Position numbers and translations under genes: made by a program
Shown: positions 6,602 through 14,404 of the stretch, one piece after another
Layout: each line of letters opens with the position of its first letter
How positions within the stretch are numbered: position 1 is the first letter of the stretch
Assembly: GCA_902492235.1 (NCBI GenBank)
Contig: CABUKS010000029.1
Coordinates: 1-26,065 of the forward strand
Reading direction: 5' to 3'
Length of the DNA: 26,065 nucleotides
DNA from: an uncultured Collinsella sp.
Lineage (GTDB): Bacteria; Actinomycetota; Coriobacteriia; Coriobacteriales; Coriobacteriaceae
Notes under the pieces: generated by a model
The model's database searches: none
Told to the model about the DNA's origin: nothing
What the model saw: only the letters and a program-made list of their open reading frames with translations

Positions 6602-6629
6602 GTTATAGATTAAGCGATTCTTGAGCCAA
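6602..6629 (-). promoter_or_regulatory. Sigma-70-type promoter for the DUF4342-RR-HK operon
   Basis: On the minus strand, TTGGCT (6629-6624) and TATAAC (6607-6602) are separated by 16 bases, matching the consensus at four and five of six positions. This is the best promoter-like pair between the MITE-like element and the operon. Confidence 0.5.
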
Positions 6630-6733
6630 GATTAATGTTGGATGAGTTTTTGGGTGGCGGTGGGGAAGGGCAGAAAAGGCAGGTTTTGCGGGGCGTGAAG
6701 GAGGGGCGGTCTGATCTTTGGGACAGCTGATAG

Positions 6734-6914
6734 CGAGGTCTAATACTTTTCCGAGATGTGAACGAGTGAAAACGGACCCCCGAAGCATCGACACTTTAGA
6801 GGTACCGTTTCCTGCGGTTTTGATGCCAGAATCCTGCGTTTATGCCGTTGAAAAATGCTGATGCTTCAGGGTCCAAAAACAGACGTTCACTTCGCGGAAA
6901 AGTATTAGACCTCG
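6734..6914. repeat. ~181-bp MITE-like element with nested inverted repeats, copy 2
   Basis: It starts CGAGGTCTAATACTTTTCCG and ends with its inverted copy; the terminal arms match at about 29 of 31 positions. The inner arms GGACCCCCGAAGCATC and GATGCTTCAGGGTCC are also kept. It is in the same orientation as copy 1 (3659-3840) and differs mainly in the centre. It has no coding capacity. It lies between the divergent DUF4342 operon and the small membrane-protein gene. Confidence 0.88.
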
Positions 6915-7073
6915 ATAACGGGGATGGGGCGCCGGTGCAAAACGGCGTCAAGGGTTGGTCGAGCAGGCGGTTTCTCCATTGATGTCCGCACGACATGTGA
7001 CACTTTCCCTGCCGCCCTGCTCTGCCGCGGCGGTATGCATCTGAACGACGACCCTCTAAGGAGTTCGATATTG

Positions 7074-7313
7074 ATGAGTGACAACACCAAGCATCTCGCA
7101 AAGAAGTGCGTCAAGGACGCGGGGCCGTGCTTCGCGTTGTGCCTTGTCGGCGCAGCGGTTGCGCTGCTGGCTGTTCTGGGGCCATTCGACGTGCTCAGAA
7201 GTGCCGTCTCTCTGCACGTTTGCATGGCCCTTGCCGCCGCCATGATGACCGGCGGCGTGCTCGATCTGGTTTGTTGGGTGCTTGATCCGTTTGGATGGAA
7301 GAACGAAGGGTAA
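7074..7313 (+). CDS. Small two-helix membrane protein, unknown
   Basis: The 79-aa product has two hydrophobic segments (about residues 18-36, CFALCLVGAAVALLAVLG, and 44-70, VCMALAAAMMTGGVLDLVCWVL) with charged ends (MSDNTKHLAKK and FGWKNEG). It contains five cysteines. TAAGGAG at 7057-7063 lies about ten bases before the ATG at 7074, which decides this start over longer in-frame options reaching into the MITE-like element. I do not recognise the family. The metallophosphoesterase follows 85 bp later and may share the transcript. Confidence 0.65.
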   Translation: MSDNTKHLAKKCVKDAGPCFALCLVGAAVALLAVLGPFDVLRSAVSLHVCMALAAAMMTGGVLDLVCWVLDPFGWKNEG

Positions 7314-7398
7314 GCCCTAAGGAGTGGAAGGGCTGGAACGGTTGGCTTAGTGATCGTGCAGAATGCGGTCTAGCGACTTACAGGGAAGTGGTGATCTG

Positions 7399-8124
7399 AT
7401 GACGGTCTATGTGACGGGCGATATTCACGGCGGCCTCGACATGCAAAAGCTGCGCGATTGGGACCTTGGGGATAGCCTGACGAGCGACGACTATCTGATT
7501 GTCGCGGGCGACTTTGGCTTTCCGTGGGATTTCTCTGCCGAGGAATGTGCCGATATTGCCTGGCTGGAATCGCGTCCCTATACCGTGCTGTTCGTCGACG
7601 GCAATCACGAGCGTTTCGATCACTGGGCGGAGCGTCCTATGGAGTTGTGGCACGGTGGGCTGACGCAGCGCCTGTCGGATACCTCCCCCATACGGCGCCT
7701 GACGCGCGGCGAGGTTTTTGAGCTCGACGGCTCAACGATCTTTACCATGGGCGGTGCCACGAGCGTGGATAAGGAATATCGCATTCCCTATTCCAGTTGG
7801 TGGCCACAAGAGCTGCCGGATGAGCGCAACTTTGAGGAGGCGCGGGCAAAGCTCGACGGCGTGGGCTGGAAGGTCGACTACGTGATCACCCACACCTGCT
7901 CTACGCGTTTGCTTTCGCCCACGCTTTATCCGGCACCCGGCTGGAATTACCCCGCGGTTGATCGACTTACGGCGTTTTTCGATGAGCTGGAAGACCACTT
8001 GGATTACAAACGCTGGTACTACGGGCATTTTCATCGGGATGCCAACCCTGCCGAGCACCATACCGTGCTCTACGACTGCATTGTTCGCCTGGGTGACGAA
8101 CTTCAGCCCTGGGATGTTGCGTAG
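7399..8124 (+). CDS. Calcineurin-like metallophosphoesterase
   Basis: The 241-aa cytoplasmic protein shows the five family blocks in order: GDIHGG (D8, H10), AGDFGFPW (D38), DGNHERFD (N69, H70), ITHTC (H165) and YYGHFH (H210, H212). These residues form a two-metal centre for hydrolysing phosphoesters. The substrate cannot be told; proteins of this size are often phage- or accessory-encoded phosphatases of the Pfam Metallophos family. The start at 7399 precedes the conserved first strand directly, while a longer in-frame start at 7363 would add 12 non-conserved residues. It converges with gluQ, only 15 bases apart. Confidence 0.9.
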   Translation: MTVYVTGDIHGGLDMQKLRDWDLGDSLTSDDYLIVAGDFGFPWDFSAEECADIAWLESRPYTVLFVDGNHERFDHWAERPMELWHGGLTQRLSDTSPIRRLTRGEVFELDGSTIFTMGGATSVDKEYRIPYSSWWPQELPDERNFEEARAKLDGVGWKVDYVITHTCSTRLLSPTLYPAPGWNYPAVDRLTAFFDELEDHLDYKRWYYGHFHRDANPAEHHTVLYDCIVRLGDELQPWDVA

Positions 8125-8139
8125 AGGCGGACTGAGCGG

Positions 8140-9150
8140 CTACTCGGCCGTTACAGTGATGTTCTCGCGGTGCACACGGATAACATCCCAGCTAAAGTGC
8201 TCGACCAACTGCTCGGCGGTACGCGGCGTGGTGTCCGGTGCGATGCCCGTTTGCCCGGCGAGCCATCCCATCAGTGCCTCGGGCGTGCCAAAGCGGGCGC
8301 GTAGTTCGCCCAGGTCCAGATCGCGGTCGCGCTTGGAAAGGCGGCGGCCGTCCGGCGACATGAGCAGCGGAATGTGCGCGTAGTGTGGCGTGGGAAGTCC
8401 CAGCAGATGCTGCAGGTAGATTTGGCGCGGCGTGGAGCCCAGCAGGTCGCATCCGCGCACGACCTCGGTGACGCCCATGGCAGCGTCATCGACCACCACG
8501 GCTAACTGGTAGGCAAACACGCCGTCGCTGCGACGCACCAAAAAGTCGCCGCATTCGGTGGCGAGCGCCTCGCATTGGGCACCATACGTGCGGTCCACAA
8601 ATTCGACCACATCGTCTGCGAGGTCGTCGACGGCGGGCACGCGCAGGCGCGTGGCCGGAGCGCGCAGGATGCTGCGGCGGGCAACCTCCTCGGCAGAAAG
8701 GCCTCGGCAGGCGCCGCGATAGATGGGCGTGCCGTCGCTGGCGTGCGGTGCGCTCGCGGCGTGGAGCTCGGCGCGCGTGCAAAAGCAGGGGTAGGTGAGG
8801 CCGGCGTCTTGCAGCTGGTGCAGGGCGTCCTCGTACAAGTCCAGGCGATCGTGCTGGTAGTAGGGGCCTTCGTCCCACTCAAGCCCCAGCCAGGCCAGGT
8901 CGTCAATCAGTTGAGCGGCAAGTTCCGGGCGCTTGCAGCGATCGTCCAGGTCCTCGATGCGCAGTACGATGCGGCCACCCTGGCTGCGGGCCGAAAGCCA
9001 CGCGCACAGGCAACTGAACACGTTGCCCAGGTGCATGCGGCCCGAGGGCGACGGGGCAAAACGGCCCACGACGGGCGCGGGGGCAGAGGCGGGCGGCATC
9101 GCTGGCGCGTCCGCGGTGTGTGTTGCTATGTTGCGTGCGTTGATATCCAT
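8140..9150 (-). CDS. gluQ: Glutamyl-Q tRNA(Asp) synthetase
   Basis: The 336-aa protein is a shortened class I GluRS-like enzyme without the anticodon-binding half. It has the Rossmann core with FAPSPSGRMHLGN (HIGH-like MHLG, 39-42), a zinc site CFC...YRGAC (C122, C124, Y144, C148) typical of GluQ/YadB, and LSKRD (270-274) as the KMSKS loop. The family attaches glutamate to queuosine at position 34 of tRNA(Asp), independently of tRNA(Glu). Zinc residues, length and absent C-terminal domain favour GluQ over GltX. The first ~27 residues are an Ala/Pro-rich extension and might not be translated if an internal start were used. No ribosome site precedes the ATG; a -10 box at 9158-9163 suggests a leaderless message. 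Confidence 0.92.
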   Translation of the reverse strand: MDINARNIATHTADAPAMPPASAPAPVVGRFAPSPSGRMHLGNVFSCLCAWLSARSQGGRIVLRIEDLDDRCKRPELAAQLIDDLAWLGLEWDEGPYYQHDRLDLYEDALHQLQDAGLTYPCFCTRAELHAASAPHASDGTPIYRGACRGLSAEEVARRSILRAPATRLRVPAVDDLADDVVEFVDRTYGAQCEALATECGDFLVRRSDGVFAYQLAVVVDDAAMGVTEVVRGCDLLGSTPRQIYLQHLLGLPTPHYAHIPLLMSPDGRRLSKRDRDLDLGELRARFGTPEALMGWLAGQTGIAPDTTPRTAEQLVEHFSWDVIRVHRENITVTAE

Positions 9151-9157
9151 GCGGACG

Positions 9158-9163
9158 AGTATA
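9158..9163 (-). promoter_or_regulatory. -10 box seven bases before the gluQ start (possible leaderless transcript)
   Basis: On the minus strand, TATACT is followed by CGTCCGC and then the ATG of gluQ. A transcript starting at the usual distance would begin at or next to the start codon. No Shine-Dalgarno sequence and no clear -35 box are visible. Confidence 0.4.
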
Positions 9164-9287
9164 GCGCGGGGCGCGGTGGGGAGACGTCACTGTGGTCCGC
9201 AAGTTGTCGAAGCCCCGCATTGCGTATGGCGGGCCGCAGACTCGGCGCTTTGATTCCTGTCCATCAATTCGGCACCTTAGACGACAG

Positions 9288-9321
9288 AAACCCCGGCAGC
9301 TCTTCGCAACTGCCGGGGTTT
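9288..9321. terminator. Strong hairpin, possible terminator or attenuator
   Basis: AAACCCCGGCAG and CTGCCGGGGTTT form a perfect 12-bp stem with a 10-base loop. Only TTTC follows on either strand, so termination would rest on stem strength. It is isolated: no gene on either strand ends just before it. Confidence 0.55.
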
Positions 9322-9513
9322 CCGCGGAAAAGGGGGACATGATCCTCGAGCGAACGGCAAAGGGGCAAACCGTTTTCGCTCAACTGTTTTATGCCCCTTG
9401 CCCGCGGGCTCAATCAGAGCGCGTCGCAGCAACACAAAGCCACTACACCTGTGACGGAGCTGTGAAATGGTATCTATCGTTGGCGCATGCCATGCCAAAG
9501 AGTGTCCCTAACG

Positions 9514-9546
9514 GCTAGTCATTTAAGAACGTCCCCAATGACTAGC
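9514..9546. repeat. 31-bp hairpin repeat, copy 1
   Basis: GCTAGTCATT and AATGACTAGC form a perfect 10-bp inverted repeat around AAGAACGTCCCC. The core 9515-9545 matches 11703-11733 at 29 of 31 bases in the same orientation. It is preceded by AGTGTCCC, another member of the GTCCC-containing intergenic repeats. Confidence 0.8.
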
Positions 9547-9665
9547 TGCTGGCGGCGGGCGTGACTTTCATCCCGTTTGGCGCTCCGGTCGCCTAGATAT
9601 TCGTCATGTGTGTCCGTAAACGTGGGACAATGGCGCTGTTGGTATCACAGACAAAGGATGTGCCT

Positions 9666-11609
9666 ATGAACGCCCCCGTTGCCAAGACCTGTCGGCAGCG
9701 CCGCCTATTCGCGCGATTCGCTTCCGTCTGCGCACTCGTCGCGCTTGCGTTGTTGCTGCTGCCTGCCGCCGCACACGCCGACGGCTACTCCATGAGCCAA
9801 ACCTACATCGGCGCCACGGTTGAGGCCGATGGATCGCTGACCGTTGTCGAGGGACGCCAGTTCGATTTCGACGACGACATCAACGGCGTGTTTTGGGAGA
9901 TCAATACGGGCACCAACCAGCAGGGCGGCGCGGCGGGCGTCGACGTGCTGAGTGTCGAGGAAGAGGACACCGCGTTTAACAAAGTCGATAGCGCGAACAA
10001 GGGCGACTCTGGCGTCTACACGGTCGAGCAGACCGGTGACGGCGTAAAGATCAAGGTATTCAGCCCCCACGAGAGCGGCGACAGCGCAATCTATTACGTG
10101 AGCTACACCATGACCGGTGCGGTCATGAACTGGGCCGATACCGCCGAGCTCTACTGGAAGTTCGTGGGTGACGGCTGGTCCGCGGATTCCGATGACGTCG
10201 AGATGGAAGTGTACTTCGCAAATGCTGCTGCCGGGACGGCGGCCGTCAAGGGCGATAACTTTCGCGCATGGGGCCACGGTCCGCTGACGGGCGATGTGTC
10301 ACTCGATGAGGACGAGCCCGTGGTCACCTATACCATTCCCTGCGTGCATCAGGGCGAATTCGCCGAGGCGCGCATCGCCTTCCCCAGCGACTGGGTGCCA
10401 TGGCTTTCCGCTTCAAGTGAGGAGCGCATGTCAACGATCCTGAGCGAAGAGAAAGAATGGGCCGACGAGGCTAACGCCCGCCGCGCTCACGCTCGCATGA
10501 TTGCCAATGCACTTGCCGTGCTAAGTGTTGTCGCGGCGGTGGCCTTTACCGGCACAATCGTTGTGCTCAAGCTGCGTCGCCGCAAGCCCAAGCCGCTTTT
10601 CCAGGACGAATATTTCCGCGATGTGCCTTCGGCCGACCATCCCGCCGTGCTTTCGGCCCTCATGAGCTGGAACGAGGTGCCCGATCAGGCATATATCGCC
10701 ACGCTCATGAAGCTCACTGGCGACCGTGTGATCAAGCTGGATCAGGCGACCGTGACTAAGGCTAAGAAGGGCCTGCTGGGGCGCGAGAAAGAGGAGCAGA
10801 CCTACCGCGTGACGGTGAGTGATGCGGGCTGGAAGTCGGCCAAGGGCATTGACCACATGGTGCTTAAGGTCTTCTTTGCCGGCGCTAAGCCCGACGAGAA
10901 CGGTGATCGTTCGCGCACGTTTGACGAGCTGCAGCACTACGTCAAGCAGCACGCTACGCCCGTGGGCGACAAGCTCGAGGACTATCAGAACACCGTTAAG
11001 GGCAAGCTGGCCGATAGCGAGTACGTTGCCTCGGACGGCATCGTTGCAATGGTGTTTTGCCTGGTTCTCGGTATTCTGATCGCCTTTGTTCCCATGGGAT
11101 CCATTTTCTTTACCGACGGCGCACAGGTGAACATTATCGCCGCGCTTATCTCGGTGCCGATTGTGCTGGTGGGTATTGGCGTGGGCCTTACGTTCCGCCG
11201 CTTTACGCCGGAGGGCGCCGAGGTGGCGGCGCGCTGCAAGGCGCTTAAGCATTGGCTCGAGGACTTCACGCGCCTAAAGGAAGCCGTCCCCGGCGATCTG
11301 GTCCTGTGGAATAAACTTCTGGTGATGGGCGTGGCGCTGGGCGTTTCGAAGGAAGTCCTGCGTCAGCTTGCCGAGGCTGTTCCTCCCGAGGTGCGCGAGT
11401 CCGACGGTTTCTACGACAATTACCCCTGCTACTGGTGGTACTACCATCATTACGGAAACCAGTCCCCCCTCGATTCGTTTAACGACGTGTATCACGAGAG
11501 CATCCGTGAGCTGGCTTCGAGTTCCGATAGCTCGAGCGGCGGCGGAGGCGGCGGCTTCTCGGGCGGCGGCGGAGGCGGCGTCGGCGGAGGCGGCGGCGGA
11601 ACGTTCTAA
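9666..11609 (+). CDS. DUF2207 membrane protein with signal peptide and Gly-rich tail
   Basis: The 647-aa protein starts with a signal peptide (basic RQRRLFARF, hydrophobic core, AHA-D cleavage near residue 38). An exported DUF2207 beta-rich domain follows (about 40-265). One membrane helix lies at about 278-300, then a basic RRRKPK stop-transfer, a cytoplasmic domain, a helix pair near 459-480 and 489-510, another cytoplasmic part, and a C-terminal Gly/Ser tail (about 620-647) ending GGGGGTF. This order is typical of predicted DUF2207 membrane proteins of Gram-positive bacteria, whose function is unknown. ATG 9666 is chosen because AAAGGATG lies six bases before it and the signal peptide starts there; an upstream in-frame ATG at 9606 would add 20 residues. 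Its own terminator follows. Confidence 0.9.
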   Translation: MNAPVAKTCRQRRLFARFASVCALVALALLLLPAAAHADGYSMSQTYIGATVEADGSLTVVEGRQFDFDDDINGVFWEINTGTNQQGGAAGVDVLSVEEEDTAFNKVDSANKGDSGVYTVEQTGDGVKIKVFSPHESGDSAIYYVSYTMTGAVMNWADTAELYWKFVGDGWSADSDDVEMEVYFANAAAGTAAVKGDNFRAWGHGPLTGDVSLDEDEPVVTYTIPCVHQGEFAEARIAFPSDWVPWLSASSEERMSTILSEEKEWADEANARRAHARMIANALAVLSVVAAVAFTGTIVVLKLRRRKPKPLFQDEYFRDVPSADHPAVLSALMSWNEVPDQAYIATLMKLTGDRVIKLDQATVTKAKKGLLGREKEEQTYRVTVSDAGWKSAKGIDHMVLKVFFAGAKPDENGDRSRTFDELQHYVKQHATPVGDKLEDYQNTVKGKLADSEYVASDGIVAMVFCLVLGILIAFVPMGSIFFTDGAQVNIIAALISVPIVLVGIGVGLTFRRFTPEGAEVAARCKALKHWLEDFTRLKEAVPGDLVLWNKLLVMGVALGVSKEVLRQLAEAVPPEVRESDGFYDNYPCYWWYYHHYGNQSPLDSFNDVYHESIRELASSSDSSSGGGGGGFSGGGGGGVGGGGGGTF

Positions 11610-11623
11610 CGGTCGTAAATTAT

Positions 11624-11671
11624 GGGATGGGCTTTTCTCGACAGCCGTCGGGGAAAGCCCATCCCCTTTTT
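11624..11671 (+). terminator. Rho-independent terminator of the DUF2207 gene
   Basis: GGGATGGGCTTTTC pairs with GGAAAGCCCATCCC (one mismatch), followed by CTTTTTA. It begins 14 bases after the stop. Confidence 0.9.
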
Positions 11672-11702
11672 ACGTGCTACCTACGAAGACTGTCCCCAGC
11701 AA

Positions 11703-11733
11703 CTAGTCATTTAAGAACGTTCCCAACGACTAG
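11703..11733. repeat. 31-bp hairpin repeat, copy 2
   Basis: CTAGTCATT and AACGACTAG flank TAAGAACGTTCCC. It differs from 9515-9545 at two positions and lies in the same orientation. The two copies bracket the DUF2207 gene and its terminator. Confidence 0.8.
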
Positions 11734-11761
11734 GTGCGGTTGCTGCCAAGGAGTGTCCCGG

Positions 11762-11786
11762 GGTGCCGGCACAAAAGGAACGTCCC
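11762..11786. repeat. GTCCC/GCCGGCACC family repeat, inverted copy
   Basis: The reverse complement matches 151-175 at 24 of 25 bases (GGGACGTTCCTTTT then TGCCGGCACC). It lies 12 bases past the stop of the minus-strand GNAT gene, the same relative place as the copy after the ATPase gene. Confidence 0.75.
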
Positions 11787-11798
11787 TAACTGCTGGGC

Positions 11799-12440
11799 TT
11801 AGGCTGTTAGATCGAGTTCGTAGAGGAAGCTTTCGCGCGGCATGGCGTGGCGGCGTTCCTCGCGGTTGGCGCGGTGCGTGGCGGTGCGCTTAAAGCCGTG
11901 CAACTCGTAGAACTTCCACGAGCAGTTGGAGTCGGTGTACAGGTGTGCGCTGGTCGCCCCGCGCGAGGACAGATGCGAGATTGCGGCGTCGAGCAGAACC
12001 GTGCCAACGCCCAGGCCGTGGACATCGCGATCCACGGCAAGCAACGTGACCTCGTTGTCGTGCGGCAGCGGGCTGCATTCGAGCAGGCGGTTGTTGGTTC
12101 GGATGGTTGCGCGCACAAACGAGAGATATTCGGCGCAGGCATCGGGCTCCAGCTCGCGCATTTGCGACAGCAGTGCACGCTCAGTATCCATCCAATGTTC
12201 GTTGATAGTGACGCCGGAGCTCTGTCCTGCGCGTGCAAGCGCAATGCCGCGCGCCTGACCGTCGATTACGGCAACCTGCGAAAACGTCGATGACGAAAGG
12301 CAGTAGGCAAGATCGCACGCGGCCTCAAGGTGGTTGTACTCATCGTTATCCGAGTTGTTGTGCCAAAGCTGCTGCAAGATCAGCGCGATGGCGTCGAAAT
12401 CTTCGGTATCAAACGGTCGGTAGAGAACCCGCGAGACCAT
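11799..12440 (-). CDS. GNAT-family N-acetyltransferase
   Basis: The 213-aa protein has the acetyl-CoA binding motif A at about residues 129-155 (EVTLLAVDRDVHGLGVGTVLL, with the pyrophosphate loop DVHGLGVG) and the later FYELHGFKR strand-helix. Both are diagnostic of the Gcn5-related fold. The N-terminal ~120 residues are longer than in minimal GNATs and probably form the acceptor site. The acceptor cannot be named. AAGAGG upstream supports the start. It is divergent from purH, with 275 bp between them, in which I could not place a convincing promoter. Confidence 0.9.
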   Translation of the reverse strand: MVSRVLYRPFDTEDFDAIALILQQLWHNNSDNDEYNHLEAACDLAYCLSSSTFSQVAVIDGQARGIALARAGQSSGVTINEHWMDTERALLSQMRELEPDACAEYLSFVRATIRTNNRLLECSPLPHDNEVTLLAVDRDVHGLGVGTVLLDAAISHLSSRGATSAHLYTDSNCSWKFYELHGFKRTATHRANREERRHAMPRESFLYELDLTA

Positions 12441-12715
12441 GGTGCCTCTTTCTATTGCGGATGCATATCGAGCACAGTTCTACCACGCCGTTGGCATCTA
12501 ATTATGGTGCCGCTGTGTTCCATGAACTCACCGCGCCCGGTGCCACGCCCATACCCCCGCTCGAAGCTTTTTCTGCACAGCCGCGCGTTGCGGGGTGCAT
12601 CGTCGCGCTCGATGCGCTACATTAAATCAGTATTTTCAATGCCGCTGCGCGAGCGCTGCAGATCGACGTATCACCGACTCACAGAGCACGGCGGCGTACC
12701 AGACAGGAGGACTGC

Positions 12716-14323
12716 ATGGGATCTGATGTGAAGATCGCACGCGCGTTGATCTCGGTTACCGATAAGACGGGCGTCGTCGATTTCGCACGGACGCTGGTTG
12801 ACGACTTTGGCGTCGAGATCATCTCTACGGGCGGCACGGCTCGTGCCATCGAGGACGCGGGCGTTCCCGTAACCCCCATCGAGGAGTTCACGGGCTATCC
12901 CGAGATGATGGACGGCCGCGTCAAGACGCTGCATCCCAAGGTTCACGGCGCGCTGCTTGCCCGTCGCGATTCCGAGCAGCACATGCAGGAGGCGGCTCAG
13001 CACGGCATCAAGCTGATCGATCTGGTCGTCGTCAACCTGTACGAGTTCGAGAAGACCGTCGCCAACCCCGAAGTCACCTTCGCGGATGCCATTGAGCACA
13101 TCGACATCGGTGGCCCCTCCATGCTGCGCTCTGCCGCCAAGAACGCCGCGAGCGTTACCGTCATTTCCGACCCGGCCGACTACGACGCCGTCCTGGCCGA
13201 GATGCGCGAGACCGGTGGCTGCACCACGCTTTCCACTCGTCGTCGCCTGCAGGTGAAGGTCTACCAGACCACCGCCGCCTACGACACGGCTATCTCCCGT
13301 TGGCTTGCCGCCCAGGCAAGCGACGTGGCGGACACCTCTGCCAAGCTCGAGATCTCGCTGGAGAAGGTCGACGACCTGCGCTATGGCGAGAATCCTCAGC
13401 AGAAGGCTACGGTCTACCGCTTTGCCGAGGGCTGCGAGAACACCGCGAGCTCGCAGTTCCCGCTCGTGGGCTCCGAGCAGATTCAGGGCAAGCCGCTCAG
13501 CTACAACAACTATCTGGATGCTGACGCCGCTTGGAGCCTGGTCCGCGAGTTCGACGAGCCTGCCTGCGTGATCCTCAAGCATCAGAACCCCTGCGGCTCC
13601 GCCGTGGCCGAGGACATCACGGCCGCCTACGACCGCGCCTTCGCCTGCGATCCCAAGAGCGCCTTTGGCGGCATCATCGCCTGCAACCGCGAGGTTCCCT
13701 ATGAGCTGGTTGAGCACTTCGCCGATCAGAACAAGCAGTTCGTCGAGGTCATCATCGCCCCGGGCTACACTGCCGAGGCGCTCGAGCGCATGGCCAAGCG
13801 CCCCAACCTGCGCGTGTTGGCGACCGGCGGCGTGGACCACGGCGCCCAGGTGGAGCTGCGCTCCGTCGACGGCGGCATGCTGGTGCAGGAGGTCGACCAC
13901 GTGACCGAGGATCCCGCGACCTTTACGTTCCCCACCGACCGCAAGCCCACCGACGCCGAGATGGCCGAGCTCGAGTTTGCCTGGAAGGTCTGCAAGGGCG
14001 TTAAGTCCAACGCCATCCTGGTCTCCAAGGGCAAGGCCGGCATTGGCATGGGTCCGGGTCAGCCCAACCGCGTTGACTCTGCGCTGCTGGCCTGCGAGCG
14101 TGCCGAGGACTTCTGCGAGCGCGAGGGCGTGGAGAAGGGCGGCTTTGCCTGTGCAAGCGACGCGTTCTTCCCGTTCCGCGACAATGTTGACGTGCTCGCC
14201 GCGCACGGTGTGACCTGCATCATCCAGCCCGGTGGCTCCAAGCGCGACGATGAGAGCATCCAGGCCTGCAATGAGCATGGCATCGCGATGGTCTTTACGG
14301 GTGCCCGCCACTTTAGGCACTAA
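12716..14323 (+). CDS. purH: Bifunctional AICAR transformylase / IMP cyclohydrolase
   Basis: The 535-aa protein catalyses the last two steps of IMP synthesis: formyl transfer from 10-formyl-THF to AICAR, then ring closure. The N-terminal MGS-like cyclohydrolase domain shows ISVTDKTGVVDFA, STGGTA and GRVKTLHPKVHG. The C-terminal transformylase domain has YGENPQQKA, the catalytic KHQNPCG segment and GDNVDVLAAHG-like FRDNVDVLAAHG near the end. It is full length for the family. AGGAGG is placed just upstream of the ATG. It stands apart from other pur genes here and has its own terminator at 14353-14388. I found no guanine or PRPP riboswitch in its leader. Confidence 0.97.
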   Translation: MGSDVKIARALISVTDKTGVVDFARTLVDDFGVEIISTGGTARAIEDAGVPVTPIEEFTGYPEMMDGRVKTLHPKVHGALLARRDSEQHMQEAAQHGIKLIDLVVVNLYEFEKTVANPEVTFADAIEHIDIGGPSMLRSAAKNAASVTVISDPADYDAVLAEMRETGGCTTLSTRRRLQVKVYQTTAAYDTAISRWLAAQASDVADTSAKLEISLEKVDDLRYGENPQQKATVYRFAEGCENTASSQFPLVGSEQIQGKPLSYNNYLDADAAWSLVREFDEPACVILKHQNPCGSAVAEDITAAYDRAFACDPKSAFGGIIACNREVPYELVEHFADQNKQFVEVIIAPGYTAEALERMAKRPNLRVLATGGVDHGAQVELRSVDGGMLVQEVDHVTEDPATFTFPTDRKPTDAEMAELEFAWKVCKGVKSNAILVSKGKAGIGMGPGQPNRVDSALLACERAEDFCEREGVEKGGFACASDAFFPFRDNVDVLAAHGVTCIIQPGGSKRDDESIQACNEHGIAMVFTGARHFRH

Positions 14324-14352
14324 GTTTCGCCCCGGGACAAAATAATCTCTGC

Positions 14353-14388
14353 AAAAGACGGTCGCTCCGTTTGGAGGGCCGTCTTTTT
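14353..14388 (+). terminator. Rho-independent terminator of purH
   Basis: AAAAGACGG and CCGTCTTTT form a 9-bp stem that runs into TTTTT, 29 bases after the purH stop. Confidence 0.92.
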
Positions 14389-14404
14389 GGTATAAGAGGA
14401 CGGA

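Larger units (their letters stand above)
9164..9665. other. 502-bp gene-free region between gluQ and the DUF2207 gene
   Basis: It contains a 12-bp perfect hairpin (9288-9321) and one copy of the 31-bp hairpin repeat (9514-9546). Open frames here lack ribosome sites and recognisable proteins. The plus-strand stretch 9170-9287 before the hairpin could be a short transcript but shows no known RNA. The ribosome site AAAGGATG for the DUF2207 gene is at 9653-9660. Confidence 0.4.

Noticed and set aside
8140..9150. Standard glutamyl-tRNA synthetase (gltX)
   Set aside because: The anticodon-binding C-terminal domain is absent and the CxC...Y...C zinc site fits GluQ.
12441..12715. A purine-sensing riboswitch upstream of purH
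   Set aside because: I could not find the conserved three-way junction with its loop sequences, or a terminator before the start codon.
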